Below, piece after piece: positions 7,099 to 16,768 of a DNA stretch of 64,000 nucleotides. Each line of letters opens with the position of its first letter. Position 1 is the stretch's first letter. Origin of the DNA: Sutcliffiella rhizosphaerae (GTDB lineage: Bacteria > Bacillota > Bacilli > Bacillales > Bacillaceae_I); NCBI RefSeq assembly GCF_917563925.1, contig NZ_CAKJTJ010000001.1, forward strand, positions 1 to 64,000, given 5' to 3'. Below the pieces are notes generated by a model. It ran no database searches. It was not told where the DNA came from and was given only the letters and a program-made list of their open reading frames with translations. The translations under genes and the position numbers were made by a program.

Positions 7099-9669
7099 TT
7101 ATAAACCACACTTCAGTTGTGAACCACAGTCTGTACATGTGTTGCATCCACCAATTTCTTTTACTGTTCCAACACGACATACCGGGCAAGTATTTCCGAC
7201 TTCCGATCCGTATTGAACATTTGTGGAACGAAGATCATTAATGGTTTCCAGTAACACTACTGGTTTTTTAACTACATCTTCCATCTGGATTTGTTCACTT
7301 TCTTCTTCCATGGAGTTTTCTTCCGCCTTCAAGGTTAATACTTGTGAATCACGGCTTCCGTCAACATAAACCGTTCCACCTTTTGCACCACCATTATAGA
7401 GGCGTTCATACACTTTTTTCACTTGATCGACTGTATAACCTTTCGGTGCGTTAACCGTTTTTGAAATTGAGCTGTCAATCCAGTTTTGGATAATGCATTG
7501 AACATCAGCATGTGCTTCTGGTGATAATTCCATGGCAGAAATGAACCAATGCGGTAAGTTCTCTCCATTTGCTTCTGGGTTGGCATTCAAGTATTCCTGG
7601 ACAATATCTGCCTTTACTTCAATGAACTTCCCTAATCGTCCACTACGGAAATAAGAGAAGGAGAAGTATGGCTCAAGTCCAGTTGATACTCCCACCATTG
7701 TTCCAGTAGAGCCTGTTGGCGCAACGGTCAACAAATGGGAGTTACGAATACCAGATTGAAGAATTCCAGCTTTAATATCTTCAGGCATTTTGCTCATGAA
7801 GCCTGTTTTTGTAAAAGCTTCACGCAACCTGTTTGTATCTTCTGCTGTTGCTCCTTGTAAGAATGGAAAACCTCCCTTATCTTTTGCAAGTTCGATAGAA
7901 GCACGGTATGCAGTAGTAGCAATGGTTTCAAATACTTTTTCAACCAATTCATTACCTTTTTTGCTTCCGTATTCCGTTTCACAGTAGATAAGTAAGTCAT
8001 GCAGTCCCATTACACCAAGACCAACTCGGCGTTCACCAAGTGCTTGCTTTTTATTTTCCTCTAAGAAATATGGAGTCGCATCAATAACATTGTCTTGCAT
8101 GCGCACACCGATTTCCACCGTTTTCTTCAATTTATCAAAGTCTACCGTCTTAGTTTCTTTATTCGCAAATTGTGCCAAGTTTACTGCTGCCAAGTTACAG
8201 ACTGAAAATGGTGCGAGGGGTTGTTCCCCACATGGATTGGTTGCTACAACCTTTTGTCCGTATGCTTTGGCATTTGTCATATCGTTAGCATTGTCGATAA
8301 AGAAAATTCCAGGTTCTGCTGAGTATGTGGCACAAATATTAACAAGGTTCCAAAGCTCTTTTGCTTTTATTTTTCTGTACACACGTACTTTTTTACCAAG
8401 CTTTTCCCATTCGCGAACGTCTCCGATTTCAGCCCAGCTTTCATTATAAACGTTCATTTCCTCTTTATTATATGATTCCACATCAGGAAAACGAAGCTCA
8501 AACTCTTCATCTTTTTCCACAGCTTCCATAAATTCATTTGTTAGTGTGATAGAAATATTTGCACCTGTTAGGAACTCAGAATTATGAACGGTATAAGTAC
8601 CGCCAACTTTTAATTTTTGTTCTGCATCTTTTATGTTCTGTTCTGTAAATCCACCATAGCCAGGGATATGCTTGAAATTCGTAATAGATTGATACATGGT
8701 CACTTCCTGATCAGTAAGTGGGGTGAATTTCAATTTATCTTCTGCAGCTTTTTTAATGCTTTCATCATTCGTGTTTTCTATTAGATAGCGAAGAATTCTC
8801 GGATTTTGCATCTTTGAAATGATGAATTCTACTATATCTGGGTGCCAGTCTGCCAGCATAATCATTTGTGCTCCACGTCTTGAACCACCTTGTTCCACAA
8901 GATGTGTTAGCTTTGCAATATCGTCAAGCCAAGATACACTCCCTGAGGATTTGCCGTTCACACCACGAGCCAGTGCGTTACGGGGGCGAAGTGTCGATCC
9001 ATTTGTTCCGACACCCCCGCCGCGGCTCATAATTTCCATTACCTGCTTACGATGCTCAGAAATACCTTCCCTTGAATCTTGTACAAATGGCATGACATAG
9101 CAGTTAAAATATGTCACATCTGTATCTGCACCAGCTCCGTACAATACTCTTCCAGCCGGTACGAAGTTCATATTGACAAGCTCATGGTAGAACTTCTCAA
9201 ACCATTCTTGACGTTTTTCTTCTGTTTCTTCAACCTCTGCAAGGCCCCTTGCATTTCGTTTTGCAATTTGTTCGTAGAAAATCTCCAAAGGTTTTTCAAT
9301 AACATCTAAAGATCTGACGACGACACCGGTTTCTACTTCTCCCTCTTTTGTCAGCACTCCTCGATATTCTTCTTCAATTAGGACAGAAGCCTTTTTGGTA
9401 GTCATGTCAATATCTTGTATGTAACCAAGACCTCTTGCAGGGAATTTTGGATCTTCTTTGATTGTTAACACAACAAAGTCGCCTGCTGTCAAGGTAACTT
9501 TTTCTGTATCTTTGAATGCGTAGCGATCTAACATAACAAGACGGGAAACACCTTTATGGGTTGTGGTCATGTTTTCTGTAACGGGGAATACTTGTGGGAA
9601 CAAGCTAATATCCTTGTTTAGGCGTTCTACATCGATTTTTTGTTTGTATTCATTCAATGCAATCGTCAT
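7099..9669 (-). CDS. nrdJ: Class II (adenosylcobalamin-dependent) ribonucleoside reductase
   Basis: 856-residue ribonucleotide reductase that makes deoxynucleotides using coenzyme B12 as radical source, in the cytoplasm and independent of oxygen. The ten-stranded barrel has GGGVGTNGSTLRPR, the NPCGEQPLAPFSVCNLAAVNL active-site segment with the radical Cys and Glu, and the APTGSTG loop. The C-terminus has CPVCRVGTVKEIGGCNTCTDCG, a Cys-rich metal or redox tail ending in KCGL. The length and tail are those of the vitamin-B12-dependent class, not the NrdE class used by B. subtilis. The ATG at 9669 has GGAG upstream. No cobalamin riboswitch is visible upstream; NrdR-like boxes are. Confidence 0.93.
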   Translation of the reverse strand: MTIALNEYKQKIDVERLNKDISLFPQVFPVTENMTTTHKGVSRLVMLDRYAFKDTEKVTLTAGDFVVLTIKEDPKFPARGLGYIQDIDMTTKKASVLIEEEYRGVLTKEGEVETGVVVRSLDVIEKPLEIFYEQIAKRNARGLAEVEETEEKRQEWFEKFYHELVNMNFVPAGRVLYGAGADTDVTYFNCYVMPFVQDSREGISEHRKQVMEIMSRGGGVGTNGSTLRPRNALARGVNGKSSGSVSWLDDIAKLTHLVEQGGSRRGAQMIMLADWHPDIVEFIISKMQNPRILRYLIENTNDESIKKAAEDKLKFTPLTDQEVTMYQSITNFKHIPGYGGFTEQNIKDAEQKLKVGGTYTVHNSEFLTGANISITLTNEFMEAVEKDEEFELRFPDVESYNKEEMNVYNESWAEIGDVREWEKLGKKVRVYRKIKAKELWNLVNICATYSAEPGIFFIDNANDMTNAKAYGQKVVATNPCGEQPLAPFSVCNLAAVNLAQFANKETKTVDFDKLKKTVEIGVRMQDNVIDATPYFLEENKKQALGERRVGLGVMGLHDLLIYCETEYGSKKGNELVEKVFETIATTAYRASIELAKDKGGFPFLQGATAEDTNRLREAFTKTGFMSKMPEDIKAGILQSGIRNSHLLTVAPTGSTGTMVGVSTGLEPYFSFSYFRSGRLGKFIEVKADIVQEYLNANPEANGENLPHWFISAMELSPEAHADVQCIIQNWIDSSISKTVNAPKGYTVDQVKKVYERLYNGGAKGGTVYVDGSRDSQVLTLKAEENSMEEESEQIQMEDVVKKPVVLLETINDLRSTNVQYGSEVGNTCPVCRVGTVKEIGGCNTCTDCGSQLKCGL

Positions 9670-9763
9670 GCTTACAACTCCTCTAAAACTATTATTTCTA
9701 TCAAAATTTACTTAAGTAAAATTTGTTTGTACTCATACGTTATCACAGAAATGCATTCGATAT

Positions 9764-9806
9764 CAACATATAGTACTTAAAATATTTTAAATACTACTAT
9801 ATATTG
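9764..9806. promoter_or_regulatory. Tandem NrdR-like boxes upstream of nrdJ
   Basis: Two copies fit the NrdR core CWATATATWG: CAACATATAG at 9764-9773 (9 of 10) and CTATATATTG at 9797-9806 (10 of 10), spaced 33 bases, about three helical turns, as is usual for NrdR pairs. A possible -35 (TTGATA on the minus strand) overlaps the first box, with a weak -10 17 bases further. NrdR represses ribonucleotide reductase genes when dATP is high. In 9811-10069, between the boxes and the lipM terminator, I see only AT-rich sequence without structure or a credible gene. Confidence 0.72.
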
Positions 9807-10069
9807 ATTTTTGGTGAATAAAATCTAAATTTGTCAAATTGCAAAATCCTTAATATAGTGAGAAAAATAAAGAAAATTAACGTTCTAGTTCTTTTTTTCC
9901 TTTTAAACAACGGATTTTGTCAGTTGCGTAAAATTGCAAATTATAGCGAAGTGATGAAATCAACGTTTGAAGAAATTCCTCCCTTTTTCCGAAAAAAAAA
10001 TATATATTTTTCCGGGTTTATTTTTACATATCTTGTTTATCTTAATTTTCTCTCAACTAGATATAGTAA

Positions 10070-10108
10070 AAAACAAAAAGATAACGAGAATACTACTTCC
10101 CGTTATCT
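10070..10108 (-). terminator. lipM terminator
   Basis: On the minus strand AGATAACGGG pairs with TCTCGTTATCT (10108-10079), followed by TTTTGTTTTTT. The stem starts at the lipM stop codon. A second palindrome (ATTCCACT-CGTC-AGTGGAAT) lies just inside the end of lipM. Confidence 0.8.
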
Positions 10109-10939
10109 CTTATAATTCCACTCGTCAGTGGAATATTTTTTTTGCATTATTGCATGAACTTTTGCCAGTTCTTCTACTGTTAGTTCATGTGGTTCAAGCT
10201 TTATATTAAGTGCCTTTTCAAAACCATTGTAAAATGCCTGTTTTGCTTCATCAATAGTAACTGGAGTCTCTCTTAATGCGTTAATCGCTACCGCTTTATT
10301 TTTAAAGTTATTTTGCATTCTTTCCTTTACTCTTTCACTTGGATAGTTAAAAAGGCTGAACAATAAGTCTTCATCAATATCAAGTAAGATAGAGCCGTGC
10401 TGAAGGATGACTCCTTTTTGACGAGTCTGAGCACTTCCTGCAACTTTTCTACCCTCTACTACAAGCTCATACCAAGAAGGTGCATCAAAGCATACTGCCG
10501 AGCGTGGGTTTTTAAGTCCTTGTTTTTCCTCTTCCGTTTTAGGAATAGCAAAATACGCGTCAAGTCCAAGAGCTTTAAATCCTTCCAATATCCCTTCTGA
10601 TATGACACGATAGGCTTCTGTTACGGTATTCGGCATTTCCGGATGATTTTCAGACACGATGACACTATAGGTGAGCTCTTTATCATGAAGCACTCCCCTG
10701 CCACCAGTTGGTCTTCTCACAAAACCAAGTCCCGTCGATTTTACTTTTTCCATGTTTATTTCTTTTGCTACTTTTTGAAAATAACCGATAGATAACGTAG
10801 GAGGATCCCATCCATAAAAGCGGATAGTTGGAGGAATCATCCCCTCATTTTGCCAGTCAAGCAACGCTTCATCCAATGCCATGTTAAAAGCAGGAGATTG
10901 TTTTTTCGAATCAATAAATCTCCAAATTTCCTTTGTCAT
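10103..10939 (-). CDS. lipM: Octanoyltransferase LipM
   Basis: Transfers octanoate from acyl carrier protein to GcvH at the start of lipoate biosynthesis. With the ATG at 10939 (GAGGT upstream) the protein has 278 residues, the length of B. subtilis LipM, and the acyl-binding Cys falls at position 150 (SAVC150FDAPS), the known catalytic residue. [18 protein letters not shown] and [12 protein letters not shown] are typical LplA-fold motifs. An open frame extends upstream to 11140 but adds no family sequence. It fits functionally with the glycine cleavage genes nearby, whose H protein is the acceptor. In 10940-11270, shared with the divergent yqhL, I found no clear regulatory motif. Confidence 0.95.
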   Translation of the reverse strand: MTKEIWRFIDSKKQSPAFNMALDEALLDWQNEGMIPPTIRFYGWDPPTLSIGYFQKVAKEINMEKVKSTGLGFVRRPTGGRGVLHDKELTYSVIVSENHPEMPNTVTEAYRVISEGILEGFKALGLDAYFAIPKTEEEKQGLKNPRSAVCFDAPSWYELVVEGRKVAGSAQTRQKGVILQHGSILLDIDEDLLFSLFNYPSERVKERMQNNFKNKAVAINALRETPVTIDEAKQAFYNGFEKALNIKLEPHELTVEELAKVHAIMQKKYSTDEWNYKR

Positions 10940-11270
10940 ACTATGTACCTCATTTACATCTTTATGATGACTGATTCTATCAAACTTTCCCCTTAAATTC
11001 AAAGTTAAAGCTTGGGAAAAATCAATCATAAATTTTTCAATATTTCCTGGATATTTAAGCGTTAACAACATAATCTCTCTATAATACAGTATTTTTAATA
11101 CCTCTAATTCTAAAATGACGCAAAGTGCCAATATTTTCAATCATCAATAGGACATACAATTGCTATATCTTTCCTATTGCGATAATTGAACTTACTGAAA
11201 AGGATGACATTTAAGACAAGCTTTTATATAATATAATTTAGTAGAAAAAGATTAAGAGGGGTTGTCTAGT

Positions 11271-11651
11271 TTGGGTTTATACGTAACATTAGCTATTATT
11301 GGGGGATTTATTGCCTACTCCGTCATTATGTTTATCTATCAACGAAAAATTCTTACTTCATTATCTGAGGAAGATTTTCGTGCTGGCTATCGCAAGGCTC
11401 AATTAATTGATGTTCGCGAACAAAAGGAATACGAAGGTGGCCATATTTTAGGGGCAAGAAATATTCCTATTTCTCAGTTAAAAATGAGAATGAAAGAAGT
11501 GCGACACGACCAACCAATTTACCTATACTGCCAAAATACATTGCGCAGTGGCCGCGCAGCTCAAATGTTAAAACGCAAAGGTTATACACAGCTTTACCAG
11601 CTAAAAGGCGGCTTTAAGCGTTGGGGCGGTAAAATTAGATCTAAAAACTGA
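11271..11651 (+). CDS. yqhL: Membrane-anchored rhodanese-like protein YqhL
   Basis: 126 residues: one N-terminal membrane helix (about 2-24), then a single rhodanese domain with active-site Cys in YCQNTLRSGRAA. It may handle sulfane sulfur at the membrane, but its role is not established. I chose TTG at 11271 because GAGGGG lies 9 bases upstream; a TTG at 11262 abuts that site. The gene is divergent from lipM, as in B. subtilis. Confidence 0.85.
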   Translation: MGLYVTLAIIGGFIAYSVIMFIYQRKILTSLSEEDFRAGYRKAQLIDVREQKEYEGGHILGARNIPISQLKMRMKEVRHDQPIYLYCQNTLRSGRAAQMLKRKGYTQLYQLKGGFKRWGGKIRSKN

Positions 11652-11660
11652 TCGTTTATG

Positions 11661-11690
11661 AAGAGCACTTACCTGCGTGGGAGTGCTCTT
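11661..11690. terminator. Bidirectional terminator between yqhL and the DinB gene
   Basis: AAGAGCACT (11661-11669) pairs with AGTGCTCTT (11682-11690). It lies between convergent genes, 9 bases from each end, and can serve both. Confidence 0.75.
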
Positions 11691-11698
11691 TATTCATT

Positions 11699-12190
11699 TT
11701 ATTTGATAGCAAGAACTTCTCGAATTTGTTCCATATGTCTCTGCTCGTGAAAACCAATTAATTTAACCCATTGTTGTATAGAAAGGTAACCAATCCAACG
11801 GTGTTTGAAACCGAAATTATGTAAGGCGTTATCGTCCACTTCAATGATAAAGGCATTAAGCATATCTCTTGAATTATTTAACATTTTTATTAGCTTTTCT
11901 TTGGAAAATGCTTCTTCAGTTGGTACAAGTTCATCAGGAGCTTCCATTTTATTAGTACGGTTAGCAAGGATTTTCGCAAGATTCAATTCTATTTCTTCTA
12001 CTTTTTTTTGCTTGTGAACTGCATTTTGCAGCCCGGCAACAATTTTACTTTCGGCAAGATAAAGGTGCTCTACATTCTGTCCGATTGTCCATTTGTTATC
12101 TGGCTTTTTTTTGTGTAGCTTTTCTTCTGGGATGTTAGCAATTAGTTCGAGCAATTCCATTCTTATATTGTAGGTCTCCTCGTAGTACAT
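11699..12190 (-). CDS. DinB-superfamily protein
   Basis: 163 residues with the four-helix DinB/YfiT-like fold. Putative metal-binding histidines are in NVEHLYLAE (about 47-55) and GFHEQRHMEQI (near 147-157), the usual three-His pattern. Members include thiol-dependent (bacillithiol) transferases and proteins of unknown role; no substrate can be assigned. The ATG at 12190 has GGAGGG upstream. It sits between the gcv operon terminator and yqhL, a place empty in B. subtilis, so it is probably an acquired or relocated gene. Confidence 0.82.
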   Translation of the reverse strand: MYYEETYNIRMELLELIANIPEEKLHKKKPDNKWTIGQNVEHLYLAESKIVAGLQNAVHKQKKVEEIELNLAKILANRTNKMEAPDELVPTEEAFSKEKLIKMLNNSRDMLNAFIIEVDDNALHNFGFKHRWIGYLSIQQWVKLIGFHEQRHMEQIREVLAIK

Positions 12191-12275
12191 ATGTGTAATC
12201 CCTCCTTATTCTTATACTATTATCATACAAGATATTAGTTGTGACTAGATAATTTTATTCTTCCAAAAACGTTCA

Positions 12276-12304
12276 TAAAAAGAGAACAGGTCTCCCTGTC
12301 CTCT
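12276..12304 (-). terminator. gcv operon terminator
   Basis: On the minus strand AGAGGACAGG (12304-12295) pairs with CCTGTTCTCT (12290-12281), then TTTTT. It lies 13 bases past the gcvPB stop. Confidence 0.85.
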
Positions 12305-12316
12305 ATAACTACCTCA

Positions 12317-13783
12317 TTATGCTTCTTTCTGATAACGCAAAACTGGCTTACGAGCAGCCAGTGTTTCATCCAGACGCTTAATCACCGTTGTGTGAGGTGC
12401 TTCTTGTACAACTTCTGGATTTTCTTCAGCTTCACGGGCAATTTGAATCATTGCCTCAATGAAAGCATCCAATGTTTCTTTTGATTCTGTTTCCGTTGGT
12501 TCGATCATGATACACTCTTCCACATTTAATGGGAAGTAGATAGTTGGTGGATGGTAACCGAAATCAAGCAGACGTTTGGCAATATCCAACGTACGCACTC
12601 CTAGCTTTTTCTGGCGCTTTCCAGAAAGTACAAATTCATGCTTGCAGTGTCTGTCAAACGGTAAGTCGTAATGCTCTGCTAGACGGCGCATCATATAGTT
12701 TGCGTTCAACACGGCATATTCTGTTACGGCCTTTAATCCGTCTGGCCCCATTGTACGAATATATGTGTAGGCACGTACGTTGATGCCAAAGTTCCCGTAA
12801 AATGGCTTTACACGGCCGATAGAATCTGGACGATCATAGTCAAAGCCATATGTGCCGTCATCTTTTTTCACAACTAGTGGTTTTGGTAAGTAAGGAATAA
12901 GGTCTGCTTTTACTCCCACTGGACCTGAACCAGGACCACCACCACCGTGAGGACCAGTAAATGTTTTGTGTAAATTTAAGTGAACAACATCAAAGCCCAT
13001 GTCTCCAGGACGTGCTTTGCTTAAAACCGCATTTAAGTTAGCTCCATCATAGTAAAGCTTTCCGCCAGCTTCATGTATAATCTTCGCCATTTCTAAAATG
13101 TTCTCTTCAAAAAGCCCTAGTGTATTAGGATTTGTGAGCATTAAAGCCGCAGTATCTTCTCCTACAACTCTACGTAGGTCTTCTAAATCTACTAAGCCGT
13201 TTTCATCGGACTTAACTGTAATCGTTTCAAGTCCAGCAACAGTTGCTGAAGCAGGGTTTGTCCCGTGGGCAGAGTCAGGAACGATAACTTTTGTGCGGTT
13301 AAAATCATTGTTTGCTTCATGATACGCACGAATCATCATAAGACCAGTCCACTCGCCATGCGCTCCAGCTGCTGGTTGCAATGTTACTTCATCCATACCA
13401 GTGATTTCAATAAGGTGTGCCTGCAAATCGTACATTAATTCAAGTGCGCCTTGTACAGTAGATTCATCCTGTAATGGGTGAATATGGGCAAAGCCAGGAA
13501 AGCGTGCAACATTTTCATTAATTTTTGGATTGTATTTCATCGTACAAGATCCAAGCGGATAGAAACCAGAGTCCACACCATGGTTACGATTGCTAAGTGC
13601 AGTGTAGTGACGCATTATATCAAGCTCTGAAACTTCTGGTAGTTCAGGTGCTTCCTCGCGGATATATTCTGCTGGGAAAAGTTCTGCTAAATCTACTTCC
13701 GGAACGTCGTTTTCCGGTAAGCTGTAACCTATACGACCCTCTCTGGACAATTCAAAAATGAGTGGTTGATTTTGCTTATTCAT
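12317..13783 (-). CDS. gcvPB: Glycine dehydrogenase (decarboxylating) subunit 2, P2 protein
   Basis: PLP-containing half of the split P protein of the glycine cleavage system. It decarboxylates glycine and passes the aminomethyl group to lipoyl-GcvH. The PLP lysine is Lys273 in [29 protein letters not shown] and DGANLNAVL contact the cofactor. The 488 residues match the family. The ATG overlaps the gcvPA stop (ATGA, 13780-13783). It is the last gene of the riboswitch-controlled operon. Confidence 0.97.
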   Translation of the reverse strand: MNKQNQPLIFELSREGRIGYSLPENDVPEVDLAELFPAEYIREEAPELPEVSELDIMRHYTALSNRNHGVDSGFYPLGSCTMKYNPKINENVARFPGFAHIHPLQDESTVQGALELMYDLQAHLIEITGMDEVTLQPAAGAHGEWTGLMMIRAYHEANNDFNRTKVIVPDSAHGTNPASATVAGLETITVKSDENGLVDLEDLRRVVGEDTAALMLTNPNTLGLFEENILEMAKIIHEAGGKLYYDGANLNAVLSKARPGDMGFDVVHLNLHKTFTGPHGGGGPGSGPVGVKADLIPYLPKPLVVKKDDGTYGFDYDRPDSIGRVKPFYGNFGINVRAYTYIRTMGPDGLKAVTEYAVLNANYMMRRLAEHYDLPFDRHCKHEFVLSGKRQKKLGVRTLDIAKRLLDFGYHPPTIYFPLNVEECIMIEPTETESKETLDAFIEAMIQIAREAEENPEVVQEAPHTTVIKRLDETLAARKPVLRYQKEA

Positions 13784-15126
13784 TGCTGATTAGCCCCCAA
13801 TTCTCTCGCAAGTGTGTCGATTTCTTCTTTTGTCCGTAATTCCGTAACAGCCAAAAGCATGTGGTTTTCAAGCTCTGGATAATAAACTCCAAGGTCATAT
13901 CCGCCTATGATGTCCTGTTCAAGAAGCTTACAATTTACTTCTTTGATCGGTGAAGTTAGCTTTACAACGAATTCATTGAAGAAAGGACCATTAAATGTAA
14001 CTTCTAAGCCTGCTTCTTCAAGTGCGGTTTTCGCATATTGGGCTTTTTGAATGTTTTGGACTGCCATATCTCTTACACCTTTTTTACCTAGTGCTGTCAT
14101 AGCAACAGATGCTGCAAGTGCATTTAAGGCTTGGTTAGAACAAATATTGGATGTTGCTTTGTCACGGCGGATGTGCTGTTCACGCGCTTGAAGGGTTAAC
14201 ACAAAGCCACGTTGTCCTTCTTCATCAACAGTTTGTCCAACTAATCTTCCAGGAACCTTACGCATCAATTTATTGGTTACAGCAAAATAACCGCAGTGTG
14301 GTCCACCAAATTGTGTTGGGATACCAAATGGTTGGGCATCACCTGTCACAATATCTGCTCCTAATTTACCTGGAGGTGTTAATGCACCAAGCGCTAACGG
14401 ATTAGAGGATACGATAAACATACCTTTATCTGTATGTGCCAGTTTTTCAATTTCTACTAATGGTTCAATTTGTCCAAAGAAGTTTGGATATTGAACCATC
14501 ACTGCTGCTACATCATTTGTCATCATTTCTTCCAATGCAGCAACATCGGTTACACCATTCTTCGTAGGGATTTCAACCACTTCTACATATTGCCCATTAG
14601 CATATGAGTTAACCACAGCTCTAGCTTCAGGATGTACAGCGCCAGAAATTAATACTTTTTTCTTCTTCGTATGTCCGCATGCAAGCATAGCAGCCTCTGC
14701 AAAGGAAGTTGCACCGTCATACATAGAGGAGTTGGCAACATCCATTCCAGTCAATTCACAGATCATAGTTTGAAATTCGAAGATTGCTTGTAGCTCCCCT
14801 TGAGAAATTTCTGGCTGATATGGCGTGTAAGCTGTATAAAACTCAGATCGTGAAATAACATGATCCACAATGACTGGCATGTAATGGTCATAAACACCAG
14901 CACCTAAAAAGGATGCGTGATTTTTTAAATCTTTATTCTTAGAAGCTAGTACGCTCAATTCTCTCATTAATTCTGATTCAGATTTCGCACGTTTGATCTT
15001 TAATTCGCCATCAAAACGAACGCTTTCTGGAATATCAGAAAATAATTCATCTATTTTCTCTACTCCAATAACTTGTAGCATTTCTTGAATATCTTGATCC
15101 GTCATAGGTAAGTAACGATGTTTCAT
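13780..15126 (-). CDS. gcvPA: Glycine dehydrogenase (decarboxylating) subunit 1, P1 protein
   Basis: Structural partner of GcvPB with the same fold but without the PLP lysine; the two form an active heterotetramer. The N-terminus has the typical [14 protein letters not shown], and [33 protein letters not shown] and [13 protein letters not shown] are family blocks. It has 448 residues. The ATG at 15126 is preceded by AGGAGGG with good spacing. It lies 15 bases after gcvT and overlaps gcvPB by 4. Confidence 0.97.
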   Translation of the reverse strand: MKHRYLPMTDQDIQEMLQVIGVEKIDELFSDIPESVRFDGELKIKRAKSESELMRELSVLASKNKDLKNHASFLGAGVYDHYMPVIVDHVISRSEFYTAYTPYQPEISQGELQAIFEFQTMICELTGMDVANSSMYDGATSFAEAAMLACGHTKKKKVLISGAVHPEARAVVNSYANGQYVEVVEIPTKNGVTDVAALEEMMTNDVAAVMVQYPNFFGQIEPLVEIEKLAHTDKGMFIVSSNPLALGALTPPGKLGADIVTGDAQPFGIPTQFGGPHCGYFAVTNKLMRKVPGRLVGQTVDEEGQRGFVLTLQAREQHIRRDKATSNICSNQALNALAASVAMTALGKKGVRDMAVQNIQKAQYAKTALEEAGLEVTFNGPFFNEFVVKLTSPIKEVNCKLLEQDIIGGYDLGVYYPELENHMLLAVTELRTKEEIDTLARELGANQQ

Positions 15127-15141
15127 GTGAGTTCCCTCCTG

Positions 15142-16245
15142 TTAGTTTTTTGGGCGTTGATAGAAAGGTGTTTGAACAACCTTTGCTTTTAAACGTTTCT
15201 TTCGAACTTGTACTTCCACTTCTGTTTCAAGATTTGTAAATTCTTTTTTCAAAAGGACAAGACCTACGTTTTTCTTTAAGGTTGGAGATTGCGTTCCTGT
15301 CGTTACTTCCCCTACTAGTTCATCCCCGACATACACTTCATAACCATGACGTGGAATTCCCTTATCAATCATTTCAATTCCAACTATACTACGTGGTGCG
15401 CCATTTTCTTTTTGTTCCCTTAAAACGTCTTTCCCAAAAAAGTTCTCTTCTTTATTTGTCTTAACTGCAAATCCGATACCCGCTTCAATTGGAGTAATAT
15501 CTTTAGAAAGCTCTTGACCATAAAGGGCAAGCTTCGCTTCAAAACGCAAGGTATCACGAGCACCAAGCCCACATGGAACCAATCCATCTTCTTTACCGTT
15601 TGTTAAAAGAGAGTTCCAAAGCGATACAGCATCTTCCTTTTGACAATAGATTTCAAATCCATCTTCCCCTGTATAGCCTGTTCTAGATACGAGTGCGGAC
15701 ACCCCGTCAATCACGACATTTTCTTTAAATTTAAAAAATTTAATTTCTGATAAGTCAGTTTCAGTTAGCTTTTGTAAAATTTGTTGAGCTAAAGGACCCT
15801 GTATAGCAAGCTGGGCAATGCCCTGGGATATATTTGTTACTTCTACCTCTTCTGTCGCGTTACTCTTTAACCAGTCGTAGTCTTTTTCAATATTAGATGC
15901 ATTAACAACAAGCAAGTAATCATTGTCCGCTTTTTTATAGACAAGTAAATCATCCACTGTTCCACCGTCTTGATAACACATGGCGGTATATTGTGCACCA
16001 CCATCCTTTAGCTTGGAGACATCATTTGTCATCATTTTTTGTAAATACTCTAGGCTTTCTTTTCCCTTTACTTCCACTTCACCCATATGGGAGACATCAA
16101 ATAATCCGGCTTTCGTTCGCACTGCCTCATGCTCTTCTTTAATACTTGAAAATTGCACTGGCAGATCCCATCCACCAAAATCTATTGTTTTGGCACCGTT
16201 CTCCTTGTAAACATCATACAAGGGTGTTTTTTTCAATTCCGTCAT
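15142..16245 (-). CDS. gcvT: Aminomethyltransferase (glycine cleavage T protein)
   Basis: Transfers the methylene group from aminomethyl-lipoyl-GcvH to tetrahydrofolate and releases ammonia. It has 367 residues: a folate-binding GcvT domain with [19 protein letters not shown] and [14 protein letters not shown], and a C-terminal barrel (about 280-365). The ATG at 16245 has AAGGGGAG upstream. It is first in the gcvT-gcvPA-gcvPB operon, directly behind the glycine riboswitch and its expression-platform hairpin. gcvH and the lipoamide dehydrogenase gene are not in the window. Confidence 0.97.
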   Translation of the reverse strand: MTELKKTPLYDVYKENGAKTIDFGGWDLPVQFSSIKEEHEAVRTKAGLFDVSHMGEVEVKGKESLEYLQKMMTNDVSKLKDGGAQYTAMCYQDGGTVDDLLVYKKADNDYLLVVNASNIEKDYDWLKSNATEEVEVTNISQGIAQLAIQGPLAQQILQKLTETDLSEIKFFKFKENVVIDGVSALVSRTGYTGEDGFEIYCQKEDAVSLWNSLLTNGKEDGLVPCGLGARDTLRFEAKLALYGQELSKDITPIEAGIGFAVKTNKEENFFGKDVLREQKENGAPRSIVGIEMIDKGIPRHGYEVYVGDELVGEVTTGTQSPTLKKNVGLVLLKKEFTNLETEVEVQVRKKRLKAKVVQTPFYQRPKN

Positions 16246-16278
16246 TACTTATCTCCCCTTTATCATTCGTTTTGGGCT

Positions 16279-16326
16279 CAAAAAAAGGACAGAGAAACTC
16301 CTTATAACTAAAGAGTCCCTGTCCTT
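16279..16326 (-). terminator. Expression-platform terminator of the glycine riboswitch
   Basis: On the minus strand AAAGGACAGGGACTC pairs with GAGTTTCTCTGTCCTTT (arms around 16326-16312 and 16297-16281), followed by a run of seven T. It overlaps the 3' edge of aptamer 2, so ligand binding can prevent its folding, making an ON switch. Confidence 0.85.
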
Positions 16327-16510
16327 TGCACCTGAAAGTTTACCTTATGTATCAAGGCTTTCCCCTTTGGTGGTTCACGCCACAAGCTGTGCATGAACTC
16401 TCTCCAGAGCCGCGTCCAACAAGAGTCTTTTTGCCTGAGAGATTCACATGGATACTGCTTGCTCCTTCGGCGCTGCCCGTATATAAAAGGCAGTCTCTCC
16501 CCTTGTTCTC
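16322..16510 (-). ncRNA. Tandem glycine riboswitch
   Basis: Two aptamers are visible on the minus strand. Aptamer 1 (about 16507-16418) has GGGGAGAGACTGCC, GCGCCGAAGGAGCAAGC and AATCTCTCAGGCAAAAAGAC. Aptamer 2 (about 16410-16326) has CTGGAGAGAGTTCATGC, ACCACCAAAGGGGAAAGCC and CTTTCAGGTGCAAAGGAC. The conserved GGAGAG and CAGG elements match the known gcvT-type switch, which turns the operon on when glycine binds. The region 16511-16768 to the divergent yqhH should hold both promoters; no clear consensus was fixed. Confidence 0.96.
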
Positions 16511-16768
16511 ATTCGCTTATTATAATTTTCCCTAACATGGTCATACTAGATTAAATAGTGGAAACCAAGTAGGCTTATTGCTACTAAAAGCACACTATTA
16601 TCCTACCATTACATAAAGGAATCTGGCAATATAAAAACACTTATTATTATTATTTTTATATAGCTAAATGTTCGTCTTTATCACTAGGTTTTATTATAAT
16701 TTCCAAATGAAAACGCTATCCTTTTGCAACAAACTAAAAATCGGAGAATTCAGAAAGGATGCACTGCA

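Noticed and set aside
9811-10069. Two overlapping short plus-strand frames before lipM
   Set aside because: They lack ribosome sites and have low-complexity Phe/Leu/Ile/Lys composition expected from AT-rich spacer.
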